Shown piece after piece: positions 43,939 through 53,402 of a DNA stretch of 64,000 bases; positions within the stretch are counted from its first letter, which is position 1, and each line of letters opens with the position of its first letter. The stretch covers positions 186,001 to 250,000 of the forward strand of contig NZ_CP026304.1 of the NCBI RefSeq assembly GCF_003054555.1. The letters run 5' to 3'. The position numbers and the translations under genes are program-made. Source of the stretch: Streptomyces lunaelactis (GTDB lineage Bacteria; Actinomycetota; Actinomycetes; Streptomycetales; Streptomycetaceae). The notes beneath the pieces are model-generated. The model had not been told where the DNA came from. It ran no database searches and worked only from the letters and a program-made list of their open reading frames with translations.

Positions 43939-44454
43939 ATGAACCCACTGAGGCTGCGTGCGCTCGTCACGCGGTTACCTGACGACATCAGCGTGAGTCT
44001 TGCCGCGCAAGCGCTTCTCGGGCAGGCCGTGCAGGCTGAGGTGATGATGGACACCCTGATTGCCTCGCGACTGGGGCGCTCCACATACGAGGTTCTTCTC
44101 CTCCAGAGCAAGGCGATATGCCAGCTGAGCATCAACGCCAAGCTCGGGTTGCTCCAAGAAATCCTTGAAGCCGAACGGTGGGACGATGACTTCCCTTTCG
44201 TCCTCCCCGTGCTTCGTGCACTCTTCACCTTGCGGAACAAGCTGGCCCACTCGCTCCCCTACGAGTTCGACGGAGCTGATCAGGGAGAGCTCACGGCGAA
44301 CCTCTGGTCGTCCCGTCGTGGGGCCGTCAAGATCGAGCAGGTAAGCCTGGCCACGATGGTCGGTCTGGTCCACTCAGCACAGCACGTCACCCAGGTTGAC
44401 ATGCAGTTCCTGCATGTCCGTGCGCTTCCCGAGGAGTACTGGACCGCCGAATGA
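43939..44454 (+). CDS. HEPN-like helical protein
   Basis: 171 residues from ATG 43939. All-helical, with the HEPN ribonuclease motif at residues 99-104 (R99-N-K-L-A-H104) in 'LRALFTLRNKLAHSLPYEFD'. Polar residues near 'EVMMDTLIASRLGRS' may complete the fold. HEPN proteins are often toxins of toxin-antitoxin or abortive-infection systems. No nucleotidyltransferase antitoxin gene lies next to it, and the IS5 copy 2 ends only 46 bp upstream, so a partner or promoter may have been lost. Confidence 0.6.
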   Translation: MNPLRLRALVTRLPDDISVSLAAQALLGQAVQAEVMMDTLIASRLGRSTYEVLLLQSKAICQLSINAKLGLLQEILEAERWDDDFPFVLPVLRALFTLRNKLAHSLPYEFDGADQGELTANLWSSRRGAVKIEQVSLATMVGLVHSAQHVTQVDMQFLHVRALPEEYWTAE

Positions 44455-44740
44455 GCAGCTCCTCCGAGGCTGTAGCCGCAAGCCGCGGTTAGTCCAGCTC
44501 GGCCCGTCCGGAGCGCAGGTCACCTGCTTTACGACCAGAGACGTCAAAGGGTGAATCCTCACCTGCTGCCGCGGGCTCACGTTCTGGCACAGATCTTGGG
44601 GAGTGGTCGCGCAGGGTTACTGGGTTGATTTCAACCTGAAGTCGCGGGTCGTGGGGCTGGCGGTCCACCCGGGGGCCGGGCCGGCGGCGCCCACCCCGTG
44701 CGGGTGCACGTAGGAACGGATCGCCTCCGCCCCGTTGTTC

Positions 44741-45316
44741 CTACGCGGGTGGTGCGAGCCGGGCGGCCCACTGCTCGCGCGGCGCCTGCCTGCTGGCGTG
44801 TAGGCGCACGGCGTCCTCGATCTCCTGCCTGGTCAGCGCGAGGACTCCCAGCGGGACGGGGTCGGCGTGGACCCTGCTGAGCGGGGCCATGGCGTGGCGG
44901 GCGTGGTCCAGGGTCACGTACGCGCCGAGCAGCAGTTGCAGGTGCGGGGTGCTGACCGTGTTCCGGTCCCCGGCGCTCTCACGCAGTCGGGTGCACCCGG
45001 CGAGGCGCCGCACCGCCGCGGTGTATGCGCGCCACACCGGGATCGGCACCAGCAACGTCACCTCCCGCAGGTCCTGGTCACTGGCCAGCGGGAAGGACTC
45101 GAGCTCCCGCGACCACCATCGGCCGCTCTCCAACGACTCCTTCAGCAGGTGCTGCGCGGTGTAGAAATGGAACTGATGCACCCGCAGGATCGCCACCGCC
45201 ACCTCGCGCTTTTGGCGACGCTCGTCCCTGGTCCGCAGCACACTGATCACGACCTGGCTCGCGATGGTCAGCGCACCGCCCAGCGCGACTGCGATCAGCG
45301 TCTGGAGCACGCCCAC
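44741..45316 (-). CDS. N-terminally membrane-anchored protein
   Basis: GTG 45316 (191 residues, 'VGVLQTLIAVALGGALTIAS') places the transmembrane helix at the N-terminus; the frame extends to ATG 45382. The helix is followed by the basic 'RTRDERRQKREVAVAILRVH', then a helical cytoplasmic part. The layout is the same as in the 128-residue protein at 7426-7812. No catalytic motif is seen. Function unknown. Confidence 0.58.
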   Translation of the reverse strand: MGVLQTLIAVALGGALTIASQVVISVLRTRDERRQKREVAVAILRVHQFHFYTAQHLLKESLESGRWWSRELESFPLASDQDLREVTLLVPIPVWRAYTAAVRRLAGCTRLRESAGDRNTVSTPHLQLLLGAYVTLDHARHAMAPLSRVHADPVPLGVLALTRQEIEDAVRLHASRQAPREQWAARLAPPA

Positions 45317-45634
45317 CCCCGGATCATCCCGCCGATTGGCCAGCGCCCGCACCCTGGGCCGCGTCGACCCGATGGCGCGCAAGGTCCCCCGGCGCGCCGG
45401 GGACGGTGTCGGCCGGCACGTCCAGCGTGATCGCCCGCAGGCGCCGCGTCTACGGATCGACAGGAAGCGGACCGAAAACCTCCGCCAGACTCCCGGCCTT
45501 GGTGGATTCGGGCCCGCGACCTGAACGACTACGGCCTCGGGGATTAATGGAACCGTGGATCGATGAGATTGAGATCCGCACGTCTCGCTCCGCCTCCGCG
45601 CTGCCGCAGGCCCGCGGGGCCAGCCTCAGGCGGC

Positions 45635-45985
45635 CTACTTGTCGTTGGTCCGGTCTGCGCGTAGGGCTGATGGGGTGGGACGGCCAATGGGCAGGACACC
45701 GGCGACGATAAGTCGGGGTACTTCGGTGGGTGATCTGGCGTGCTGGATGATCCATACGCGGTCTTCAAGATCGGAGTAGCCGCCGCGGTGGTCGCTGTGG
45801 TCGCCGATGGCGAGGATGCCGAAGGGCGGTCCGGTGGCGTTGTAGTTGGCAGCCTGGGCGACGTAGTCGCGTTCGACTGCTTCGTGGGTTGCCGAGGTGA
45901 GGCGTCGTTTGACCTCGATGACGTACCGGTTGCAGACCCGCGCGAAGGACTGAGCGGAGATCCGTCGACTTCTCGGGCTCGAGGA
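45635..45985 (-). pseudogene. C-terminal remnant of an ExK nuclease-like protein
   Basis: The sense frame ends at TAG 45635 and reads 'VCNRYVIEVKRRLTSATHEA' (E-x-K), 'VERDYVAQAANYNATGPPFG' and 'ILAIGDHSDHRGGYSDLEDR'. This matches the C-terminal part of PD-(D/E)xK-type proteins, with ExK and a following helix. The frame has no start upstream of about 45985, where sense is lost. It is probably a remnant of a nuclease or of a nuclease-linked regulator. Confidence 0.62.
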
Positions 45986-46084
45986 GAGGTGAGAGCCATT
46001 GCAGGGAAGCCGGGGATCTCGAGGAACAGAGCTGCGGCCGTTCCACAGACGCGATGAACAGCCGGGTGCGCTGACCGGGCCCGG

Positions 46085-46207
46085 TTAGACACGGAGTTGG
46101 TCGAGCAGCCAGCCAATGACGGCGCGCGTGGTGCCGGCGATGAAACCTGCCAGGGCAGTGCGCCCCAGGGCCAGGCGCTGTCGGCGGTTGCGTTGTGTGC
46201 GGGGCAT
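46085..46207 (-). CDS. 40-residue basic small protein
   Basis: ATG 46207 follows GGAGG by 4 bases and ends at TAA 46085. The sequence starts MPRTQRNRRQRLALGRTALA and continues with a weakly hydrophobic segment (GFIAGTTRAVIGWLLDQL). The good ribosome binding site and amphipathic composition support expression. It is divergent from the NTPase-repeat gene. Function unknown. Confidence 0.48.
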   Translation of the reverse strand: MPRTQRNRRQRLALGRTALAGFIAGTTRAVIGWLLDQLRV

Positions 46208-46338
46208 CGGTCCTCCATGAGTCGAGGTCGGCGTGGGTGGCCGGCCTGCTTCCCACGATGGGGGTTGCTCGGCATGGAACTCTCAGTCGCAATCAGTCGC
46301 GCCGACAGGTAGCCGTTGTGACAGTTCGGGGCGAGGCC

Positions 46339-49284
46339 ATGGGGCGAATACGCGACGATATTGCGATGAGCCGCAACAAGGGGGAGGGGCCGGTGCGGCG
46401 GCCGCGGACTGTGAAACGGCCGCGCGTGGCACCGGGCCGGTTGCACGAGCTGAAGAGCCTGCTCTACGAGCTGTACTCGATGGCTGGCGCGCCGACGCTG
46501 GACGAGATAGCCGAAGACATTGCAAACGACGACGCCCTCGACGGCGCACCGAGCCGCGATACCATCCGCCGCGTCCTGACATCTGCGGAGTTGCCTGCCC
46601 ATCGGGACGATGCGGTCGCTGTCGCCGTCGTTCTGGCTCGGCGGGCGCAGGCGAGCGAGGACGACGCCACAGCGCGGGTGTGCAGCCTGTGGGTCCAGGC
46701 ACGCCTGCATCCCGTCGAGGCCCTGGGACTGCCGGTGAGGGAGCTGGACCCCTTCGCACTGGAGGTGCACCGGCCGATTGCATCAAGTACGACGAGGAAA
46801 CTCCCCGTGAATGGACTGCCCGAGCTGACGGCCTATGTACGGCGCGCCCATGATCAGCAGTTGGGCGATCTGGTGGAACAGGCCGTAGGGGGCCGAAGTG
46901 TGCTGGCGGTGCTGGTCGGCGGATCCTCAACAGGAAAGACCCGTGCCTGCTGGGAAGCGGTGCAAGCAGTGCCGGACCACTGGCGGTTGTGGCACCCCTA
47001 TGACCCCAGTCGGCCCGAGGCCGCCCTGGAGGCCCTCGAACGGGTCGGACCGCACACGGTGGTGTGGCTGAACGAGACCCAGAACTACCTCCTCACCCCC
47101 GCTGCGACGCAAGGCGAACGCCTCGCCGCCGGTTTGCGCACCTTGCTGAACGACCCGGAGCGAGCCCCGGTCCTCGTTCTGGGCACCATCTGGCCTGAGT
47201 ACTGGACCACTCTCACCACCTCGCCCCCTGCCGGCCTCGCCGGGCAGCGTCCTCACACTGCAGCCCGAGACTTACTCTCTGGAAAGGGCATCGCCGTCCC
47301 AGAGACATTCACCGGTCAGGACCTGGATCCGTTGTGGGAGGCGGCCGCTCTTGATCAGCGGCTCGCGTTTGCTGCCGATCGTGCCGAGCAGGGGCACGTC
47401 ACCCAGTACCTCGCTGGAGCTCCCGCTCTCATCGAGCGATACCGCACCGCCCCCGCGCCCGCGCGAGCTCTCATCGAGGCGGCCATGGACACACGGCGCC
47501 TTGGCCACCGCCCTGCTCTGCCTCTCGATCTCCTAGAAGCCGCCGCCGAGGGCTACCTCACCGATCCGCAATGGGATCTACTGCCCGACAACTGGGTGGA
47601 AGAGGCGCTCGCCTACGCCACCCAGCCTCTGCGCGGAGCCCTCGGGCCCCTACGCCTCATACGCCCCCGTCAAGGGCAAACCGCCTTTGCTCAGCCCCAC
47701 TATCGCCTCGCCGACTATCTCGAGCAACACGCACGCGCGTCTCGCCACGTCAGCCGCGTCCCGGCTCACCTCTGGCAAGCGCTCATCGACCACGCCGCGC
47801 CCAGTGAGCACATCAGCTTCGCGTACGCAGCTCGCGACCGGGGTCTGCTGTGCACAGCCGTTCGCTTCTACACCACCGCCGCCCACGAAGGGAACCCGTC
47901 CGCTCTGCGGGCGGCGGCCGACCTGCTGCGGGGAGGGAGCCGGACCGACGAGGCACTTGCCTGGTACCAGCGCGCTGCGGACGCCGGCAACACCATCACT
48001 CTTCGGGCGGCGGCCGAGATGCTAGGGGAGGCAGGCCGGACCGACGAGGCCCTGGCCTGGTACGAGCGCGACGCCCACGAGGGGAACCCGTCCGCTCTGC
48101 GGGCGGCGGCCGAGATGCTAGGGAAGGCAGGCCGGACCGACGAGGCCCTGGCCTGGTACGAGCGCGATGCCGACAAGGCATTTCCCTTTGGGGCGGCCGA
48201 GATGCTGCGGGACGCCGGCCGGACGGATGAGGCCCTGGCCTGGTACCAGCGAGCGGCCGACACCCTAGCCAACACGGACCTGAGCGGGGAGAGCCTGCGA
48301 CATGCGGCCGAGATGCTGCGGGACGCCGGCCGGACCGACGAGGCCCTGGCCTGGTACCAGCGGGCAGCCGACGCCGGAGACTCCGACGCTCCGCGGGCGG
48401 TTGCCGAGATGCTGCGGGAGGCAGGCAAGGCCGACGAGGCCCTGGCCTGGTACCAGCGGGCAGCCGGCACCGGAGACTCCATGGCACTTTGGGTGGCAGC
48501 AGAGACGTTGCGCGAAGCTGGACAGACGAGCGAAGCGATTCTGGAGTATCAGCGGGCTGCAGATGCCGGGAACACGATGGCCTTTTGGGTGGTAGCCGAG
48601 TTACTGCGGGAAGCCGGCCGGACGGATGAGGTCTTGGTTTGGCTGCACGACCGGGTCGGCGGGAGCAACTCCATCGCACTTCGGGTAGCGGCCGAGACAC
48701 TGCGCCAAGCCGACCGAACCGACGAAGCCCTGACGTGGCTACACGAACGAGCCGACGCCGGGTACACCGCCGCCCTGCTGATAGCCGCCGAGACACTGCG
48801 CCAGGCCGACCGCATCGACGAAGCCCTGACGTGGCTGAACGAACAAGCCGACGCCGGGAACTCCACGGCCCTGCTGATAGCCGCCGAGACACTGCGCCAG
48901 GCCGACCGGACCGATGAAGCCCTAACCTGGTATCAACGTGCAGCAAGCGCTGGGAACTTGATGGCATCCCGCCATGCGGCACAGATGCTGCGGGAAACTG
49001 GTCGAATCGACGAAGCCATGATCTGGTATCAACGCATCGCCCACGTCGGCACGAGCATCGACCTTCGGGAGGTAGCCGAAATGCTGCAGGAGGCTGGCCG
49101 AATCGACGAAGCCCTGACGTGGCTGAACGAACAAGCCGACGCCGGGTACACCGCCGCCCTGCTGATAGCCGCCGAGACACTGCGCCAGGCCGACCGAAGC
49201 GACGAAGCGCAGGCGCTGCAGCGGTATGGCTGGGCACCGGACGGCTCCATCGAATCGCCTTGGGAAGCCCCGGTACCGGACTGA
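46339..49284 (+). CDS. P-loop NTPase with C-terminal 32-residue TPR/SEL1-like repeats
   Basis: ATG 46339 behind GGGGCGAGG gives 981 residues. N-terminal ~100 residues contain a helical, HTH-like segment ('LKSLLYELYSMAGAPTLDEI', 'SRDTIRRVLTSAELP'). A P-loop follows ('LAVLVGGSSTGKTRACWEAV'), with 'HTVVWLNETQNYL' as a Walker B-like strand, so a STAND-like ATPase module is likely. From about residue 527 onwards there are 14 helical repeats. Such actinobacterial proteins are thought to act as signal-sensing switches; many are defence related. No effector domain is visible in the chain. Confidence 0.75.
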   Translation: MGRIRDDIAMSRNKGEGPVRRPRTVKRPRVAPGRLHELKSLLYELYSMAGAPTLDEIAEDIANDDALDGAPSRDTIRRVLTSAELPAHRDDAVAVAVVLARRAQASEDDATARVCSLWVQARLHPVEALGLPVRELDPFALEVHRPIASSTTRKLPVNGLPELTAYVRRAHDQQLGDLVEQAVGGRSVLAVLVGGSSTGKTRACWEAVQAVPDHWRLWHPYDPSRPEAALEALERVGPHTVVWLNETQNYLLTPAATQGERLAAGLRTLLNDPERAPVLVLGTIWPEYWTTLTTSPPAGLAGQRPHTAARDLLSGKGIAVPETFTGQDLDPLWEAAALDQRLAFAADRAEQGHVTQYLAGAPALIERYRTAPAPARALIEAAMDTRRLGHRPALPLDLLEAAAEGYLTDPQWDLLPDNWVEEALAYATQPLRGALGPLRLIRPRQGQTAFAQPHYRLADYLEQHARASRHVSRVPAHLWQALIDHAAPSEHISFAYAARDRGLLCTAVRFYTTAAHEGNPSALRAAADLLRGGSRTDEALAWYQRAADAGNTITLRAAAEMLGEAGRTDEALAWYERDAHEGNPSALRAAAEMLGKAGRTDEALAWYERDADKAFPFGAAEMLRDAGRTDEALAWYQRAADTLANTDLSGESLRHAAEMLRDAGRTDEALAWYQRAADAGDSDAPRAVAEMLREAGKADEALAWYQRAAGTGDSMALWVAAETLREAGQTSEAILEYQRAADAGNTMAFWVVAELLREAGRTDEVLVWLHDRVGGSNSIALRVAAETLRQADRTDEALTWLHERADAGYTAALLIAAETLRQADRIDEALTWLNEQADAGNSTALLIAAETLRQADRTDEALTWYQRAASAGNLMASRHAAQMLRETGRIDEAMIWYQRIAHVGTSIDLREVAEMLQEAGRIDEALTWLNEQADAGYTAALLIAAETLRQADRSDEAQALQRYGWAPDGSIESPWEAPVPD
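47917..49230 (+). repeat. 14 tandem 96-bp coding repeats
   Basis: Units encode 32 residues of the pattern 'AEMLREAGRTDEALAWYQRA' plus a variable linker such as 'ADAGNS..ALR'. Thirteen are near-complete, and neighbouring units are highly similar at the DNA level, for example the repeated GCCGAGACACTGCGCCAGGC near 48690, 48786, 48882 and 49170. Two units deviate in length (one 29, one 37 residues). Unit gain or loss by recombination is likely. Confidence 0.85.
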
Positions 49285-49441
49285 TGCTGAGGAAAGAGCC
49301 TGAGCCCGCTGAGTGGCCGCACGTGGCCGGTGGTGCCTCCTTGCTCCACCTTAGATTCCGGCGCCCGATTCTCCTGCACGGGACGACTAGGACCTCATTC
49401 CGCGGCGGGCTCAGCAGCGGGTCGGGTACCGACGCTCCGCA

Positions 49442-51298
49442 CTATGGCAATCGGCTGGCCATCTCCATCACGAAGTCCGAGGGGCCATCCGGCCGCCAGT
49501 ATCCGTTCTTCGTGTGGTACCCGGGGCCGTAGATCAGGTGAAGCGCCGATTCTGCTCGGGTAAGGGCCACGTAGAAGGCGCGTCGCTGCTCGGCGAGCTC
49601 CTTCGGGTTCGGGTCGCGCCACAGCCCGCGATGGTTGATGCGTCGTGGGATGATCCCGTTGAGCAGCCCAGGGAGGATCACTGTGTCGAACTCCCGGCCC
49701 TTGGCTGAGTGGTAGGTGGTAAGCAGGATCTTGCCTAGCACTTGCTCTCCTTGTGCCAGGTCCTGAAGCAGGAGGCCCTTGGTCTGACACAGGTGCGCAA
49801 AATCATCGAGGCTGGTGCTGTTGTCCTTGTCTGGGTGCTGCTCAGCAATCTCATCCAGTGTGAGACGGTCGCGTAGCTGCTGCAGCCAGTCATGCGCCGG
49901 TGCGCTCATCGGGTAGAGCGAGTGGGGGTCAAGGCAGGTCTGCAGGGTCCTCAGCAGGGTCAGGCGCGAGGCAGGGGGAGGCAACTGAGCCTCCGTGCGG
50001 AGTTTCTTGAGGGCGTGCTCGAGCGCGACCAGCCGGGGCGCCTCCGCCCGGCGTAGCATGCTGGGCCGGTCCTCAGCGGAGGCAGCGTGGATCTGGTAGT
50101 TCGTCACCGCGGAGCTGGCGCAGCGTTGGATGAACCGGGAGAGCGTTCCGGCGGGGAGCTTGTCGTCGCGCTCGTGTAGGAAGTCCATCCCCCGACGGGA
50201 CAGTTCGGTCAGCAAGGTGTCGAGGACGGGGCCGCGTTGCGGATAGAGGATGGCGATCCGCTCGGGGCGCACCTGCTGGTGCTCTGCCTGCTCGGCGAGG
50301 TCGCAGGCCACTCGTGCGTGGTCATCGAGTCCTCCTTCGACTACTTCGGCGTTGACCTCTCCCGGAGATGCTCCGTCGCGGGCCTTTCGCCCGCGGCTTT
50401 CCCCCAGGGCCGCCTCCGCATGGGTGATGATGTTCTGGCCGCTGCGGTAGTTCACTTCCAGGGGTAGGTCGCGGAAATCTTCGCGGCTGGCCAGGGCGGT
50501 GAGGTACTTGGCGTCGGCGCCGCTGAACCCGTAGACGGACTGGTCGGTGTCGCCGACGGCAAAGACGGTGATGCCGGCCAGGTCGTGCAAGGCCAGGACG
50601 AGTTCGTGGAGAACACCTCCAAGGTCCTGGTACTCGTCCACGATGAGGTGTGGGAAGCGGGCGTGCAGGAGGTCTCTCACGGGTTCGTTGTCGCGCACGA
50701 TGCGCAGGGCCCGCGTCACCATGGCCTCGAAGTCGATCTCTCCCCGGGCGACGAGCTGCTCCTCGTAGAGGCGGGCTGCCGCCACTTCTCGCGGGTCGAA
50801 GCCGTCGAGTGGTTCGTTGCATGCGTTGGCGCGGCGGATTCTGCTGGCCTCTCCTGTCCTGAACTGGGCCAGGGTCTCGGCGATGCCGACCGCGTCGAAG
50901 CAGTGCTGCAGGAGCACCTTCGTGGCGGTGTCGCCGAGGACCTGCCCTGCCTGCGGTGCGGGTTCGCGGGTGAGTGCGGCGAACGCGCGCAGAATCTCGT
51001 TCAGGCAGAAGGCGTGGACGGTAGTACAGGTGATCCGTCCTTCGGCGCGCACACCGCGCTGGGTAACGCGGCGGCGGATCTCATCGGCGGCGGCGTTGGT
51101 GTAGGTGACGCAGGCGACGCCGCGGAAGGCTGAGATCTGTGTCTCCAGCAAGTAGGCGGTGCGGGCGACGAGCGTTCGAGTCTTGCCGCTCCCCGGTCCC
51201 GCTCTGAGAACGACGTTGCCAGGGTGCAGTACCGCCTCGCGCTGCCTGGGATGGAGATCTTCGAGTTCGCTCAACAGCGCGTCACTGACCTGGAACAT
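49442..51298 (-). CDS. gajB: UvrD/Rep-type helicase, GajB-like
   Basis: ATG 51298 gives 618 residues; it overlaps the end of the OLD nuclease gene by 17 bp, so translation is coupled. SF1A motifs are complete: I 'VVLRAGPGSGKTRTLVARTA', II 'LIVDEYQDLGG', III 'VGDTDQSVYGFSGAD', IV 'EVNYRSGQN', V 'LLTTYHSAKGREFD', VI 'RAFYVALTRAE'. In Gabija, GajB unwinds or senses DNA ends and supports GajA. Together with the preceding gene this is a Gabija-like pair. Confidence 0.87.
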   Translation of the reverse strand: MFQVSDALLSELEDLHPRQREAVLHPGNVVLRAGPGSGKTRTLVARTAYLLETQISAFRGVACVTYTNAAADEIRRRVTQRGVRAEGRITCTTVHAFCLNEILRAFAALTREPAPQAGQVLGDTATKVLLQHCFDAVGIAETLAQFRTGEASRIRRANACNEPLDGFDPREVAAARLYEEQLVARGEIDFEAMVTRALRIVRDNEPVRDLLHARFPHLIVDEYQDLGGVLHELVLALHDLAGITVFAVGDTDQSVYGFSGADAKYLTALASREDFRDLPLEVNYRSGQNIITHAEAALGESRGRKARDGASPGEVNAEVVEGGLDDHARVACDLAEQAEHQQVRPERIAILYPQRGPVLDTLLTELSRRGMDFLHERDDKLPAGTLSRFIQRCASSAVTNYQIHAASAEDRPSMLRRAEAPRLVALEHALKKLRTEAQLPPPASRLTLLRTLQTCLDPHSLYPMSAPAHDWLQQLRDRLTLDEIAEQHPDKDNSTSLDDFAHLCQTKGLLLQDLAQGEQVLGKILLTTYHSAKGREFDTVILPGLLNGIIPRRINHRGLWRDPNPKELAEQRRAFYVALTRAESALHLIYGPGYHTKNGYWRPDGPSDFVMEMASRLP

Positions 51299-53279
51299 CG
51301 GTTCCCCGCGAGGCGCTGTGGGTGTCCGGGAGGGGTGCGAAGAGTGAGGTTTCCCGCGTCTTGCGGGAGATGTCATCCAAGGCCAGGAACAGGTAGGAGG
51401 CACTGCCCAGTTGGCTCAGTACCTGAGCATCCAGGGGTGCGGATGCGTCGGTGATCCCGGCTACCGCGCGGATGCGGGCGCGCAGGTCGATCGTGCTGAT
51501 GTGCGCGGCAAGGCGCTGTGCGAAACGGCCTTTACCCAGATCGGAGATGCGGTCGAGCAACTTCTTCCGGGTCTCGGGATCCACCCCAAACGGATTCGAC
51601 TCGTTCATGACGCCATCGTTCACCTCCACGATCGCCGTCGGATTGCTGTTCAGGTCCTGGAAGGCGTGCAGGATCTCGTCGCCGAGGATGCGGCAGAGGT
51701 CGGTCTCCAGGGTCTGGGCTCCGACGTACACGCCGGCGGTTTGCAGGCCGTCGGCCAGAGGGGCACGGCTCTCGTTGTAGCCGGCTCCCCCGTACGCGGG
51801 CAGATTCCCAATTCGGTCCAGCAGCATGGCGTTTTGCGTGGGATCGGGGTGGAGCTTCGCACCGCGTCGGAGTCCGGCTTCGCGCCTGCCGCGCTTGTCC
51901 GGTGCGGCATCCCCATCTGTGATGATCACATGGGGTGTGCTCAGGCCGCTGGGACCGAGGAGAGCCCGGTAGGGCTTGAAGTCGGTGCCGTGGACGCTGG
52001 CGACGATCGCCCCGTAAGCGTCGAGGTCAAATCCCGCAGCGGCCGCAAGGGCCGGCAGAACATACAGCTCGGCCAGACCTTCGACCAGGACCACGGCGGA
52101 GGCGAACAGGACCTCAGCGCGGCTGACGTCGAGATAGCGCTCCAGGTCCTCTGCCTCGTCGTCGGAGACGGGGAGGGCCGCCGTACTCGCTCCGACGGTC
52201 CCGTTATCAGTGGCGCGCAGCACGATGAAGGAGCGGACGGGAGCGACCGCGGCGATGTGCGGGCTGTGCGTGGTGAGAACGAGGGACGGACCGCTGCGCA
52301 GCAGATAGCCGAACAGGTGCCGCTGGAGGCTGACGTGCAGGTGCGCTTCGGGTTCTTCGACAGCGACCAGAGTCGCGACGAACTGCTCGTCCAGGCGCTG
52401 CTGGCTGAGGGCTTCCAGCAGGAGGCCCAGGTAGATGACGTTGGCGCTGCCCAGGCTCGCGTCGGAGATGCCTCTACGGCGGGCTGTGTCCATGAACAGC
52501 TGGACGGCGCGGACGAGCTCGTCGGGCTTTGAGGATGCGAAGCCGAGCGTGGGCTCCACGGCCAGGCGCGGGCCGAGCATGGCTCCCAGCCGGATGGAGA
52601 GGTGCTCCTCCAGCTTCGCGACGTTGGCGTCCTGCGCCAGTTGGTCCACGGCGGCGGCGATCGCGGCGGCGGTCTCCTTCAGGTTGGCCGGGTCCAGAGG
52701 AAGCCGCTCGAGAAGGTCCCGCAAAGGGCTGCGACGCCAGTTCTGCAGGTCGCCTTCCGCGTCGCGCAAGGCCGGCAGGACCCGCAGCGCCACCTCGCGG
52801 CGGATCGCACGGACGTCGTTGGATTCGCTCTCGCCGCCGAACACGACGAAGTCGTAGTCGTGCGCCGTCAGGGGCCGCCCGGTCATCTGCACACTCGGGC
52901 CGGCCGCGAGCTGGACCTCGGCACGGGGGGCGAACCGGTAGGTCAGACGGGCGGTGTAGGGGTCGTAGCCCACGGTGGCTGCGGACAGGACACTCTTAGC
53001 GTCGTCATCTGTGTCGTACCCCTGAAGTTCCACGACGACGGTCACCTCGGCCCCGCCAGCCAGCCCTGCCGGGTCGCCCTCCCAGATGTCCTCCTCGCGC
53101 AGCAGGCGACGGGAGTCGGGCAGCGAGGGATCCAGCACCAGACGGATCGCCTCCAGCAGATTCGACTTGCCCACGCCGTTCTCGCCAACGATCACCGCCT
53201 GGGCAGGAAAGTTGTCGATGTCCAGGTGATGGAAGTTGCGGAAGTTCCGAATCTCGATCCGCGAGATGTGCAGGCCCAT
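51282..53279 (-). CDS. gajA: OLD-family ATP-dependent endonuclease, GajA-like
   Basis: ATG 53279 behind AAGGGGA gives 665 residues; an in-frame ATG at 53318 is less likely. N-terminal AAA15 ATPase: 'QAVIVGENGVGKSNLLEAIR' (Walker A), 'LVAVEEPEAHLHVSLQRHLF' (signature/Walker B), 'LVLTTHSPHIAA'. A TOPRIM nuclease follows: 'VVLVEGLAELYVLP' (Glu) and 'HVIITDGDAAP' (Asp-x-Asp). GajA-type enzymes nick phage DNA when nucleotide pools fall. The C-terminus is longer than in the classical GajA (~570 residues). Confidence 0.88.
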   Translation of the reverse strand: MGLHISRIEIRNFRNFHHLDIDNFPAQAVIVGENGVGKSNLLEAIRLVLDPSLPDSRRLLREEDIWEGDPAGLAGGAEVTVVVELQGYDTDDDAKSVLSAATVGYDPYTARLTYRFAPRAEVQLAAGPSVQMTGRPLTAHDYDFVVFGGESESNDVRAIRREVALRVLPALRDAEGDLQNWRRSPLRDLLERLPLDPANLKETAAAIAAAVDQLAQDANVAKLEEHLSIRLGAMLGPRLAVEPTLGFASSKPDELVRAVQLFMDTARRRGISDASLGSANVIYLGLLLEALSQQRLDEQFVATLVAVEEPEAHLHVSLQRHLFGYLLRSGPSLVLTTHSPHIAAVAPVRSFIVLRATDNGTVGASTAALPVSDDEAEDLERYLDVSRAEVLFASAVVLVEGLAELYVLPALAAAAGFDLDAYGAIVASVHGTDFKPYRALLGPSGLSTPHVIITDGDAAPDKRGRREAGLRRGAKLHPDPTQNAMLLDRIGNLPAYGGAGYNESRAPLADGLQTAGVYVGAQTLETDLCRILGDEILHAFQDLNSNPTAIVEVNDGVMNESNPFGVDPETRKKLLDRISDLGKGRFAQRLAAHISTIDLRARIRAVAGITDASAPLDAQVLSQLGSASYLFLALDDISRKTRETSLFAPLPDTHSASRGTDVPGQ

Positions 53280-53402
53280 TCGTCCCCTTGCCAACCCTCT
53301 GGGATCCATACCGAGCAAGCATCCCAGAACGCACCATGTCCTGACGGTCTGTCTGCCGGTCTGTAGCCGTGACGAGTTGGGCGCGGTCCCAAATCAGCAG
53401 CG

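Noticed and set aside
46339..49284. CRISPR array, because of regular 96-bp repeats
   Set aside because: The repeats are in frame, code for helical protein units and lack spacers. No CRISPR or cas gene is seen anywhere in the window.
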